DNA from: Rebecca billardiae RCC1528
Lineage: Eukaryota; Haptophyta
DNA length: 64,000 nucleotides
Assembly: GCA_965240325.2 (NCBI GenBank)
Contig: OZ251224.1
Span: 1,302,001-1,366,000, forward strand
Direction: 5' to 3'
Numbering within the stretch: the stretch's first letter is position 1; every line of letters begins with the position of its first letter. Below are positions 42,198-52,048 of the stretch, piece by piece. The translations under genes and the position numbers were made by a program. The notes under the pieces were generated by a model. It worked only from the letters and a program-made list of their open reading frames with translations. It was not told the DNA's origin and did no database searches.

Positions 42198-43283
42198 CCG
42201 CGATCATGACGAAGGGGCGCGGACGCTCCGCGCGCGCAGCGGCGTAGCACGCGGGCCTGGCGGCCGCGACGACTGTCGACGCGCACGCGAGGAGCGCGTG
42301 CGTCGACGGCAGCGAGCCTGGGCCCGCGGTGTCGGTGTCGGCGGTGTGCGTGCGAGTGCCAGGCACTAGGCGCAGCCAGTTTCAGTAGTTTGGCTTTGAC
42401 TCGTGGTCGCGTGACTGTAGCCGATTGGCACGCTCCGGATGACGCGACTGTCACGTGTCAGCTGCGCAGGCCCGGGGCTGACGCGCACCATCACGCCTCA
42501 CTTCGGTGTGCGTGGTCGACTTGTCTCACTCCCGCCAGCCTGAATTAGCTGCCAGTCGGACCGTCATTCACTCCGATTGCCGAGTAGCACTAGCAGTGCC
42601 ACGGCGCCGCTCGGGCGCTCGGCCCGCTCGCCCGCTCGGCCCGAGAGCAGTGTCTGCGACTCTGCCAGTGTCAGTGACCCGGAGACTCGGCGGAGACGGT
42701 CGACGGGCCACAGGCGGGCCGGAGACGGCGGGCCTCGGCCGCGCGCGACTCGGCGGAACCGCAGGCAGCAGCGCACTGCGCAGGCGGCGGCGCAGGCCCG
42801 GCGGCGGCAGGCCGCGCCGGCGAGCCGCGAGTAGTAATTCCGGGACTGCTTGAACTGCGCTCTGAATGATCACTGAGTCACAGCTACAGTGATGAGTCGG
42901 AGTCATAACCGGGTCCAGCCGGGTCGGGCGGCTGATCCGCTGATCATGAAACTTCTGTTGATGATGTCAGATGTACGCCGCACAGCACCATGCGGGCTCG
43001 GGGCCGTCCGCCGCCACTCCGCCCCGGACTCTCACCATCGACTGTCGAGGAGCTCGGCAGGCCGCCGAGGCTGCCATCCGTTGACGCCTAAAGCGCCTGC
43101 TGGCGACGTCACTGTAACGCCCGCGATGACAGCGGTCGTTGCGGGCCGAGCCTCCAGCAGCTGCGGGCCGAGCCTCCAGCAACTAGCCAGGCTGGCGGCC
43201 TCAGGCCCACGCGATAACAGAAGCTGCGCGTGTCGGCGGTCAGCACGGCTGCACGACGTACAGAAGAAGCCGCGTGGCGAGCT
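42198..43283. other. Intergenic, convergent gene ends
   Basis: No gene. The 42360-42900 part is CAGT/ACTG-rich. A two-copy 22-bp repeat (GCGGGCCGAGCCTCCAGCA) starts at 43141 and 43163. Confidence 0.5.
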
Positions 43284-43641
43284 CTAAGGGTTGGAGATGG
43301 GGTCCTGCGCCTGCGCTGCGCGGTACTTGATCGTCGCACGCTTCCACTCCTTCGACAGCGTCCCAGGGAGCTTGTGCGCAGCTGCGCAAGCAGGCAGGGA
43401 GACAGGGGCGGCGCGCACATCAAGCAGAGGCCGTGTTGGGACAGGCGGCACACGTGGGGCGGAGAAAGTGGGGCAGATATCATCGCATGAGACAGTCCGC
43501 GGGGCGTGGCGTACCCGAGGCCGAGAAGATCATGTAGCAGCTCACGCCGATCGTGCTGATGGCCGCTGTGCCCATCGCGACCACAGCCGTCTCGGACATC
43601 GTGGCCATGAACGCAGGCAGACCCATGGCGAACGGCGCCAT
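43284..43641 (-). CDS. Small mitochondrial inner-membrane protein, COX4-like C-terminus
   Basis: Two exons (43641-43515 and 43381-43284), 74 aa. After splicing a 133-bp intron (GTACGC to GCGCAG, phase 1) the protein is MAPFAMGLPAFMATMSE, a single membrane helix (AVVAMGTAAISTIGVSCYMIF), and a matrix or intermembrane tail (HKLPGTLSKEWKRATIKYRA and AQAQDPISNP). The tail strongly resembles the LP-x-T-(L/M)-(S/T)-(K/P)-EW-x-xA-x-xY...NP(I/F) ending of cytochrome c oxidase subunit IV/Cox5 in fungi. The N-terminal half of that subunit is missing, so this may be a reduced form or only the last exons. Both exons have strong GC3 bias. The gene is easily missed because neither exon is long. Confidence 0.45.
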
Positions 43642-46158
43642 CTGCGTCGCGTTTCCGGGCGAATACCACGCGCACAGGGAAGCGGGGGGATGAGCGCCAC
43701 GCCGCGGGCCGGGCTGCCGCACGCGAGCGCCCCACCTTGACGTGTACCCTCTAGACGACGATGGGTGCCCCTCAGCTCGAGCAGTCGAGCCAAGAGGTCG
43801 AGCCCGGTCCCCGACGACTCCCCGGACTTCCCGAAGTCCTGACGAGCCGGCTGAGGAACCGGACTGCTCGGCGGTGCTCACCAGCCCGAGCGGTGGCGGA
43901 GATCACGTCGAGTGGCATTCGCGACGTCCTCGTTTGGGCGAGCTTGCGCCAGATTGCGCGCGCGACGCAGTGGCGCGCGTACCTGGCTAGGGGAGACTCT
44001 GGCAAGCACAGCCGGGTTGATGCATGGCATGGGCATCCTGCAATCTGCATCTTGACCCTTCCCTCTTCATTGCAGTGGACCACGTTGGATAAGTTGGCGC
44101 GGACTCGGTTGCGGACAGCGGAGTGGCGGCGCGGCGGATCTGCGTACAACCAGCAAATGCAGGTGCTGGGTGCACGCGAAAGCTGGCTGTTGAACTAATA
44201 GTTGTGGCACAATGCGCCTCGTCTGCGATAGCGGCACGAGTGCTGACGGCAGACGCGGCAGCTTGTGACACGCAGTCACTCAGTGATGGCTCTGCGCAAC
44301 CGGGGTCGGGGCAGCTGCGCCGCTGCGGGCTATCCGTCTTAGACCGTGACCGAGTGTAGCTATTGCATATACTTCGGGGTGTGGTCGGTTGGGGGATGTC
44401 GGCGAAGAAACGGTGACGTCTGCGACTGCTAGAAGAGTATTCGGCGAGCACGGTGTGTGGCACGAACTGTTCCGACTCTGACTGGATGAGGAGCGCCGAG
44501 CGGATTCAAGGCGGTCAACCTGCCAGCGGACCCAAGCAGACCGGGGTGCGGTGGTGATGAGTCCGCCCAAGTCCGCATGTTACGCGGCACAGACTACAGA
44601 GACAGATCAGCGAACGTGCACGATGGCATGCGCACGGCTGCGGCAACGGTGGTCACGCCGCGGCATCTCGGCAAATAACCAAGTATGGGGGTAATGTCAT
44701 TGTTCGCGTGACTGAGTTGAGAAAACAGCGGGGGCCTAGCGGCCTTTTCCCGGTGGGGCTGGTCGAACACAGCGCGTCTAGGACGCGACGGAGAAGCTTG
44801 CCAGGGCCGGCAGACCCGACGACGATGAGACGAGTTGGCCGTTCAGCGCTGACTAACGGTATCATCCAAGCTGCCGCGTCTTCGCGCGTCGCGTGTGCGA
44901 TTTAGCCATTAGCCAGGTGCGGCAGCGTGGCTCTCCCAGTTCTGCAAGGCCCACCGAGGCGCCAGCGAGGCGCGCGTCGATGCAGTCGATGCAGTCGTCG
45001 CTGCGCACGGCCGCTCGGGCACGGCGGCACGGCAACGGCACGCACCGATCACGCCGTGCGTGCGCGCGTCGGCCATCGACGCGTGGTAGTCGTGCAGCAA
45101 CTGCAGTCCGCACGTCGTGCGCGCTGCTGCCGCCGGACGCCCAGATGGCGCGCGACCGCGTCGGTCGCGGCGGCCTCGCGCGCCGCGCGCGGTTCGGCTC
45201 GACGCGCGGCGTGACCCTCGCGGCGCTCCGCGTTGCGCGCCTCGTCCACGCCGTTCAGCGTGCTCGCCAGCCGCGCTGCGCGAGGCACGCGTCGAGCGCT
45301 GCCGGCGTCTCGCAGTTTGGGTGCGAGGCCGCGGGCGCGCGCGCGCCGGGGGGCGTGGCCTCGTGCGGGTGCACGGCGAGGCGCGCCAGGTCCGTACCGT
45401 TACCGTATTGTATAGGCGGTATGAACTGGGTAAGAAGGGGGTACCGCTAAGATCGCCGCCAGATTTGTGGGAATCGCAACGACATCTCTATGCGGCGCGC
45501 GCAAAAATTAACCACATGCGCTTCGATTCCCGAGGCGTGCCCTAATTGGCGCAAAAATTAACCAAGTGCGTTCTCGATTCCCGAGGCGTGCCTAATCAAA
45601 AAACGTTTGAGGCCCCATTCTTCGTATTCCTACTCCGGTATTACTCTCCCCATCAGTACGTCACACACAATTAAAGGGGGTCGGAGCTGGGTCTCCCAGG
45701 GCTTTCTCACGAATTAAAATTGTTTAAAGCTGTGTTCACCAGAATAATCATTGGAGCCTGGAGATTCGGAAGATCCTTCAATCACAATCTCGGTCTGTGA
45801 GCTGTGTGCGTCTCACCGATCCATCTTGCGAGTTGCGACAATCAAACCTGACTGGTTCCGTACCGGCGGCGGAGTTCAGAGAGTGCATCTTCGACCGTGA
45901 ACGACGTGTCTTGTGACTCTTGTCAAACTCCGTGATCGAAAGACCGACGGAGCTACACAAAAACCGCATGTGGATAGATGCGTATTCATGGATTCATCGA
46001 CGAATTCTTCATTGCGCTTTCCGCTGCCACGAGTTTCTTGCAGAGAATGTTCAATGTGGGTGAGAAGCACGCAAAAGAACAGCGCTGGCCTTCTCCGGCT
46101 TCAATGTTGTAGTGGGAAAGCATCTCCGGATGTTTCGTGCCCAAATCGGCCGGCGAAC
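43642..46158. other. Intergenic, weak coding signals only
   Basis: GC-rich stretches at 44860-45420 give open frames on both strands, but none has a convincing start, domain or consistent bias. A phrase on the minus strand at 44909-45100 (LHDYHASMADARTHG) could be an exon. An AT-richer stretch with a two-copy 50-bp repeat is at 45499-45597. Confidence 0.35.
45499..45597. repeat. Two-copy 50-bp imperfect tandem repeat
   Basis: GCAAAAATTAACCA and CGATTCCCGAGGCGTGCC recur with a 50-bp period (starts at 45501 and 45551), about 90 percent alike by eye. Confidence 0.8.
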
Positions 46159-47898
46159 ATGAGCATAGGTTCTTGGGAATTCCCCAAGCACGTGCGACCG
46201 GGCACAAAACCTTGGCGAACAGTCCTTCCCCACTCTAAAGTCATGGAGCGGAGAACCGTGGCCCACTGCCTCTACCTCCGGCCGCGCGCGGCCGAGGGAG
46301 ACGCTGATCGCGACCCCGAGTCGCATCTCGAGCGGCTGCTGTGGTCGTACAACGCGGATCTGGAGGTCCAGTTCACCGTCGCGTACGGCATGCCGCTCTT
46401 CGATCCGTACAGCGAGAACAAGTTCGACGTCGCTTTTGTCGACGAGGACGTGCTCCCATCCATCCTCGCCCCGGCAGGGCTGAGCCCGGAGGCACTACGC
46501 GCCGACAAGCTTGTGTACGTGAAGAGCGCATCGTCGTCGCGTGCCGTGCTTCCATTCAGCGCACACGCCTCGCCGTCGTCGTGTATCGTCGTCTCGCGGC
46601 CGTTTTCTTACGAGCGCTTCTGCGAGCTGTGCGCCCTCCAGATCGCCCCCGACCTCAAGCCGTCGCCGCAGCGGTTCGAGTACCACACGTGGGACGTGAT
46701 CCGCGACATCTGGTCCGAGAGCGCGCCTCGGGCGCGCGACCCCTCCGACGCTCGCCGCCGGTACAAGTTTGCGCAGGCGCTGTGCGCTGACAGCGCCGAG
46801 GCGATCGTGATCACGCGGCGCGAGCCCCCCTTCGAGGTGCTCTTCGCGAACCAGTCGTTCTGGCGAGCGGTGGGATGGCCCGAGTCGATGACGGGGCACT
46901 CTTTGCGCTTTCTGCAGGGGCCGCTCACGGACCCCGCCGTCCTCGCGGCGATGCACGCACAGCTCACGTCGGAGACGATGCGCGAGCACGGCCTGGGCGA
47001 GTGGCGCGGCACGCTCGTCAACTACACCATGCGCGACGAGCCCTTTGTGAACAAGCTGCGCATCACGCCCTGCCTCGACGCGGCGCTCTACGTCGGGGTC
47101 ATGAGCGTTGAGCGCGGTGATGGAGACACGCCGCAGAACCTGAACTCCGACGAGGGCCTGTCGCTCTCGACGGCAGTCGCCCCGCCCCACGCCGAGAGCA
47201 TGGAGACGGGGGAGGAGACGGAGACCGCGAGCGAGCGCGCGGGCTCGGGCCAATCTGCGTGCCCGCCGAGCAAGCTACTCGGCGCGGTGCTCGCGCAAGT
47301 GCTGCTGGAGAAGCGCTCGTGCGTTGCGCTCGCGGACGTCGAGCCTCCGCACATCATGCGCTTCGTGAACCGTCCGTGGTGCGAGCTGATCGGCTGCTCT
47401 CCCGTCGATGCTGTCGGCCGTTCACTCTCGTTGCTCGTCGGGCCGCGCACGGCGGACCCAGAGGGCGTGCAGCGCATGGCAGGTCGCGCGCTCTCTTCGC
47501 GCGAGCCGGTCGTGGAGAGCCTCGTGCACTACAAGTGCGGCGGTCGGCCGTTCGCCAACCGGATGACGCTGCAGGTGCTCAGGGACGAGCATGGTGTCGA
47601 GAGGCACCTGGTTCTGCTCTGTGTGGAGGAGCAGCTGAGCGGTGGCAGCCTGCAGAGCTGCTGCGACGCGCAGCAGGACGGCGCCCTCCTCGAGCGCTCG
47701 CTCGTCCCGAGACGCAAGCTTTCGGAGGGGAGCAATGATCGGGCCAGCTACGACGGTGCGGGACCACGTCCACGCCCGGCGATGTGGCGTCCATCTGGAA
47801 CTGTCGACGGGCTCTTGGCAGTCAGCAGGCATCTCGGCGGAGCTCGACCATCGTCTGCGTTCGGCCTCGGCGCGGCAGTCGATCGGTCAATTTCGTAA
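46159..47898 (+). CDS. Tandem LOV-like PAS protein lacking the photoactive cysteine
   Basis: 579 aa from the ATG at 46159 (MSIGSWEFPKHVRPG). The open frame extends up to 45913, but that part is less GC-rich and of doubtful coding status. Residues about 1-190 are an unassigned globular region. The first PAS domain (about residues 200-320) has AEAIVITRREPPFEVLFANQ, FWRAVGWPESMTG and HSLRFLQGPLTDP. The second (about 370-490) has FVNRPWCELIGCSP and GRSLSLLVGPRTADPEG. The phrase is that of LOV photoreceptors (GRNCRFLQG), yet the Cys that bonds flavin is Leu in the first domain and not present in the second. The tail is Ser/Arg-rich. It probably senses a ligand or redox state, or only dimerises. 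No kinase or output domain is seen. Confidence 0.7.
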   Translation: MSIGSWEFPKHVRPGTKPWRTVLPHSKVMERRTVAHCLYLRPRAAEGDADRDPESHLERLLWSYNADLEVQFTVAYGMPLFDPYSENKFDVAFVDEDVLPSILAPAGLSPEALRADKLVYVKSASSSRAVLPFSAHASPSSCIVVSRPFSYERFCELCALQIAPDLKPSPQRFEYHTWDVIRDIWSESAPRARDPSDARRRYKFAQALCADSAEAIVITRREPPFEVLFANQSFWRAVGWPESMTGHSLRFLQGPLTDPAVLAAMHAQLTSETMREHGLGEWRGTLVNYTMRDEPFVNKLRITPCLDAALYVGVMSVERGDGDTPQNLNSDEGLSLSTAVAPPHAESMETGEETETASERAGSGQSACPPSKLLGAVLAQVLLEKRSCVALADVEPPHIMRFVNRPWCELIGCSPVDAVGRSLSLLVGPRTADPEGVQRMAGRALSSREPVVESLVHYKCGGRPFANRMTLQVLRDEHGVERHLVLLCVEEQLSGGSLQSCCDAQQDGALLERSLVPRRKLSEGSNDRASYDGAGPRPRPAMWRPSGTVDGLLAVSRHLGGARPSSAFGLGAAVDRSIS

Positions 47899-48305
47899 AG
47901 CTCTGATGATCGCAGGCTACGCGACGTGCCGCTGGCACCGTGTTAATGCATGGCGGCACTGCCGTACTGCCTACGGCAGCAGAGTGCTCGGCGGCCATCC
48001 GCCGGTCCGTTACAAAACTACAATGAGCCAGCGAAAGTCGGTGTACCCTGTGATTTTTGCAGGAATCTGTAGTGTCACGGCACCCTCCCCCCCTGCCCCT
48101 AGGGGGCCCATAGGGGCGACCCCCCAGATACCCAGGCTGAGCGGCTTTCTACCCCTCTGTAGGGACATGTCCCGGAAGTCACCGGCTGCCCATAGTGTGC
48201 ACGACACTGTTTGATTCCTCTGTATAGTCAGCGACGGTCCGCGCGCGCGCCGCCGCGCCGCGGCGCCGCCAGCTGCCGCTGGCGGCGGCCGCCCGCCGCG
48301 CCGCG
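47899..48305. other. Intergenic, no gene seen
   Basis: Includes C- and G-run-containing sequence at 48075-48130 that grades into the repeat array to the right. Confidence 0.4.
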
Positions 48306-48890
48306 CCAAGACCCCCCCCCCACCCGACCGCCCGACCCGACCCGACTGCCCGACTGCCAGTGCCACGCCGCGCCAAGACCCCCCCCCCCCCCCACCCGAC
48401 CGCCCGACCCGACCCGACTGCCCGACTGCCACGCCAGTCCGGGGCTAGTCCGGGCCAGTCCGGGCCGCATGGCCGCCGCGCCGCCGCCGCGCCAAGACCC
48501 CCCCCCCCACCCGACCGCCCGACCCGACCCGACTGCCCGACTGCCAGTGCCACGCCGCGCCAAGACCCCCCCCCCCAACCCGACCGCCCGACCCGACCCG
48601 ACCGCCCGACTGCCACGCCAGTCCGGGGCTAGTCCGGGCCAGTCCGGGCCATGGCCGCCGCGCCGCCGCCGCGCCCGAAGACCCCCCCCCCACCCGACCG
48701 CCCGACCCGACCCGACTGCCCGACTGCCAGTGCCACGCCGCGCCAAGACCCCCCCCCCTCACCCGACCGCCCGACCCGACCCGACTGCCCGACTGCCACG
48801 CCAGTCCGGGGCTAGTCCGGGCCAGTCCGGGCCATGGCCGCCGGCGCCGCGCCGCCGCGCCAAGACCCCCCCCCCCCACTAGCCTGGTCC
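48306..48890. repeat. C-tract tandem repeat array, about 185-bp higher-order unit
   Basis: Each unit contains CCAAGAC, a run of 8-12 C, ACCCGACCGCCCGACCCGAC, TGCCCGACTGCCA and, in alternate copies, CCAGTCCGGGGCTAGTCCGG followed by CATGGCCGCCG. Starts near 48306, 48490, 48675 and 48861 give a period of 184-186 bp made of a short (about 70 bp) and a long (about 115 bp) subunit. The complementary strand has many GGG runs 1-4 nt apart, so G-quadruplex formation is likely. Long frames over it on both strands are artefacts. Confidence 0.85.
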
Positions 48891-50187
48891 AAACGCACTG
48901 GAGCACTTTCGGGGATTTTATCGCCAAATGAATGCGGGCCCCTAGGCGCGCGCTCACACCCGGAAACAGCGTAGCAAATGGGCCCAGCCCGGGCGGAGCA
49001 AAAGTTTCGGCCTAAAAATCGCATCCGCGGCCCGTCGTGAGCGTGCGCGCGCGCGCCGCGGACAACTACGGACACATAGAGAATCGTCAGTCTGAATGTG
49101 GGTAAGTACTTAGCCGAAATGAGCCCAAACGCACGAACTTACTTATTGGCGTACGTCGAGGCGAACATGAACCTTGGTACAGGCTATTAGGATGGGCTCT
49201 GGTCTGTGCGCAAGTGGCCGTACTCAACTACTGCAAGATTGACTATATTACCCATTTGTACCCGCATAATATGGGAAATTTACCCGCATAAATATGCGTT
49301 CTGAGTCTGTGTAATTAAATGCCAGTATGTCGTTACATATTCGCCATAGGTGGGTAGCTGTCCCAGGCTGCACGATTAGTGCGGCGCTCGGGGTGCAGTG
49401 GTCGGACGAGGCTCCGCCTGGCCTTCCGCGCACTCCTGCAGACAAGAAGAGGGCCGGACTCCCACCCGGCCAGGCGTGCGACAGTCGGTCAGGTGCTGGA
49501 CCTGGTCTGGAGACCATCTCCTGCGTGGCGACTGGCCGATGTGCGGCACAACGCGCGCCGCCGTGAGCCACACGGCAGGTTCGCAACGGATCCGGATCGC
49601 GTGTCCATGGCGGCGTGCATCGAGTCATTCAAGCTGTCAAGTCGCGTGCCACGCCCGCCCTTTCACTTGGGGCATCCGTACTGCCTACAACGACGACATG
49701 TGCGTCCTTAGACGAGGCATAATCGCGGTTCTAGCTGCTCGTCCAAGGGTCAGATCGCACGTCCTTGCTCGCCCGACAGCCTCAACGGCGGACTGATGTG
49801 ATCCGCGGGTGACGATGCGACCGCTTCGAGTGCGCCTACGGCCACCACCGGGGTGGGGATCGTTCATGGGCACCCTCCGCGTGCCATGACATGCTCTGGC
49901 CGTGCGTGGTGACTTGACCCACCGCACGTAAACGGGGAAGACACCCGAGCACGTGCTTCCGAGCCACCCGAATGGCACAATGTGCCACCCATGGACACCA
50001 AACACGTGCCAAAGCGCGAGCCTTGCGTGCTGGAGTAGCCGCACGACACCAAGGAAGACGTACGAGCGCTCTCAACCATCTTCAAGCGACGACTCCGTCG
50101 ACTCTGCCTCGCAGACCGCGGTACGATCCTCGACCTTGTGCTCGCAGCAAAGGCCACGACGGTAAAGCAGCACCCAGGGGATGGGAG
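48891..50187. other. Intergenic, near 50 percent GC
   Basis: Several short frames occur without bias or motifs. The composition differs from flanking genes, closer to random than to exons here. Nothing is assigned. Confidence 0.4.
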
Positions 50188-50589
50188 TCAGCCGGCAGCC
50201 ACTACAATGTAACTGTACATACCCAGCCCCGCAAGGCGAGCCGTCCTGATCGCCCCCAGCCCGTCATACAGCTCCACGAGAAGCACAAATCGACTGCCGC
50301 CGCCTTGGGCGACCCATGCGCAAACGTGACGGGACTGGCCGGATGAAGCGTTGGCGATGCGCAGCGCGCCCAACGCTGGTGGTGGCATCGAGTACATGCT
50401 AGGGGTAGGCGGTGCCCCATGCGAGCCGTCGCGTGCCGCGCATATTCCCGGAGGTGCCCCTTCTCGAAGGCGCAGCGCAACCCAGCAGCTGAGCGTTCGA
50501 CGCGCGCCGTCGGGCGAGAAGTCGACCTGGCGACGGACCGCGGGCGGCGGAAGCAACGCAGACATGTCGCTTAAGGTGTGCACGCACAC
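50188..50589 (-). CDS. Possible small hypothetical protein or exon, 133 aa
   Basis: The second half has protein-like character (LGALRIANASSGQSRHVCAW, GGSRFVLLVELYDGLGAIRT, then LAGLGMYSYIVVAAG) with mixed hydrophobic strands. No family is recognised, the start is arbitrary, and GC3 is only moderate. It could be a remnant of a mobile element, given the repeats on both sides. Confidence 0.25.
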   Translation of the reverse strand: MCVHTLSDMSALLPPPAVRRQVDFSPDGARRTLSCWVALRLREGAPPGICAARDGSHGAPPTPSMYSMPPPALGALRIANASSGQSRHVCAWVAQGGGSRFVLLVELYDGLGAIRTARLAGLGMYSYIVVAAG

Positions 50590-50814
50590 CGCCGGGGCAC
50601 CCGAACGATGTGTCCAGCACTACACCTGACATGAGGCGGCGCAGTCGTCCAGTCGAGGCTCTCGAGCCCCTTCCGACCTCGTCGCGGCGAGCCGTCGGAC
50701 GGCCGGTGGCGATTTTTGACGAGCGCGACGAGCGACGAGAAAAATCGGGAGAAATGAGGCGCCCAAAATCCGAAAAAGGCTTTTTCAGTGGCGAAAATCG
50801 GGATGGACCAGGCT

Positions 50815-51060
50815 ACCCCCACCCGATCGCCCGCCGACCCGACCCGACTGCCCGACTGCCAGTGCCACGCCGCGCCAAGACCCCCCCCCCCCACCCGACC
50901 GCCCGACCCGACCCGACCGCCCGACTGCCATGCCAGTCCGGGGCTGCCACGCCAGTCCGGGGCTAGTCCGGGCCAGTCCGGGCCATGGCCGCCGCGCCGC
51001 GCCGCGCCAAGACCCCCCCCCCACCCGACCGCCCGACCCGACCCGACTGCCCGACTCGGG
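50815..51060. repeat. Second copy of the C-tract repeat, same orientation
   Basis: One higher-order unit plus part of another: TGCCCGACTGCCAGTGCCAC, GCCAAGACCCCCCCC, the ACCCGACCGCCCGAC block, the CCAGTCCGGGGC block and ATGGCCGCCG. Clearly homologous to the array at 48306-48890. Confidence 0.85.
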
Positions 51061-51110
51061 GCCACGCCCCGGCCGCCCGGCCGGGGCACAACGCGCGCGC
51101 GCCGCGCTGG

Positions 51111-51830
51111 GTGGACAAATGGGGGCGTGGCGCGCGCGCGCGCGCCGTCGCGCGGCCGACGACCTCGGTCGCCAGCGCGCTCGCCGCGCGACCGCGGCGC
51201 GCGTGGCCGGGTGCGCACGCCGCGGGCGGCGCAGCGCGAGGACGGACGGGTCGCCGCGCCGCGCCGCGCGCGCGCCGCGCCGGGTGGACAAATGGGGGCG
51301 TGGCGCGCGCGCGCGCGCCGTCGCGCGGCCGACGACCTCGGTCGCCAGCGCGCTCGCCGCGCGACCGCGGCGCGCGTGGCCGGGTGCGCACGCCGCGGGC
51401 GGCGCAGCGCGAGGACGGACGGGTCGCCGCGCCGCGCCGCGCGCGCGCCGCGCCGGGTGGACAAATGGGGGCGTGGCGCGCGCGCGCGCGCCGTCGCGCG
51501 GCTGACGACCTTGGCCGCGCGCGCGGGCCCCGCGCGCGCGCGCGCGCCGCGCCGGGTGGACAAATGGGGGCGTGGCGCGCGCGCGCGCGCCGTGCGGCCG
51601 ACGACCTCGGTCGCCAGCGCGCTCGCCGCGCGACCGCGGCGCGCGTGGCCGGACGCGCACGCTGCGGGCGGCGCCGAGCGCGAGGAGACGGGTCGATGCG
51701 CCGCGCACGAGCGACCCGCCCGGCTGAGCCAACCGTGACTGCCCGCCGCGCCGTGCGCGCGCCTTGTCCGGGTGGACAAATGGGGGCGTGGGGGCGCCGG
51801 CGCCGCATCAGCGTGGGCACGTAGGCGTTC
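51111..51830. repeat. 173-bp GC-rich tandem repeat, five copies, the last ones irregular
   Basis: GTGGACAAATGGGGGCGTGG starts at 51111, 51284, 51457, 51556 and 51772. The spacing is 173, 173, 99 and 216 bp, so the first units are intact and later ones deleted or expanded. Between them are long CGCG runs. Apparent Ala/Arg-rich proteins on either strand are repeat translations. Confidence 0.85.
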
Positions 51831-52048
51831 GACCGCTCAGCCGCGCAGCTTCCAACTCCGATATGTATAATATTCTGAATATATAATAATGCTGACGTCG
51901 TCTGCCCGTCCGCACTGACCACTGTGTGCTGAGGATGCATTCTGACCGATACGCGACTGTTACCGTTATTGATTGCCGCGTCGTCGTCCTAACTCTAAAC
52001 TCAGACTAACATTAACAAGTGGCGCGGCCGAGCAGCTAGCTGCAGCAG

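Noticed and set aside
48306-48890. CRISPR-like array
   Set aside because: The repeats are adjacent and nested with no unique spacers, in a eukaryotic genome with no cas genes.
48010-51940. Long Ala/Arg/Gly-rich open frames on both strands
   Set aside because: They repeat with the 185-bp and 173-bp tandem units and exist in several frames at once, so they are repeat translations.
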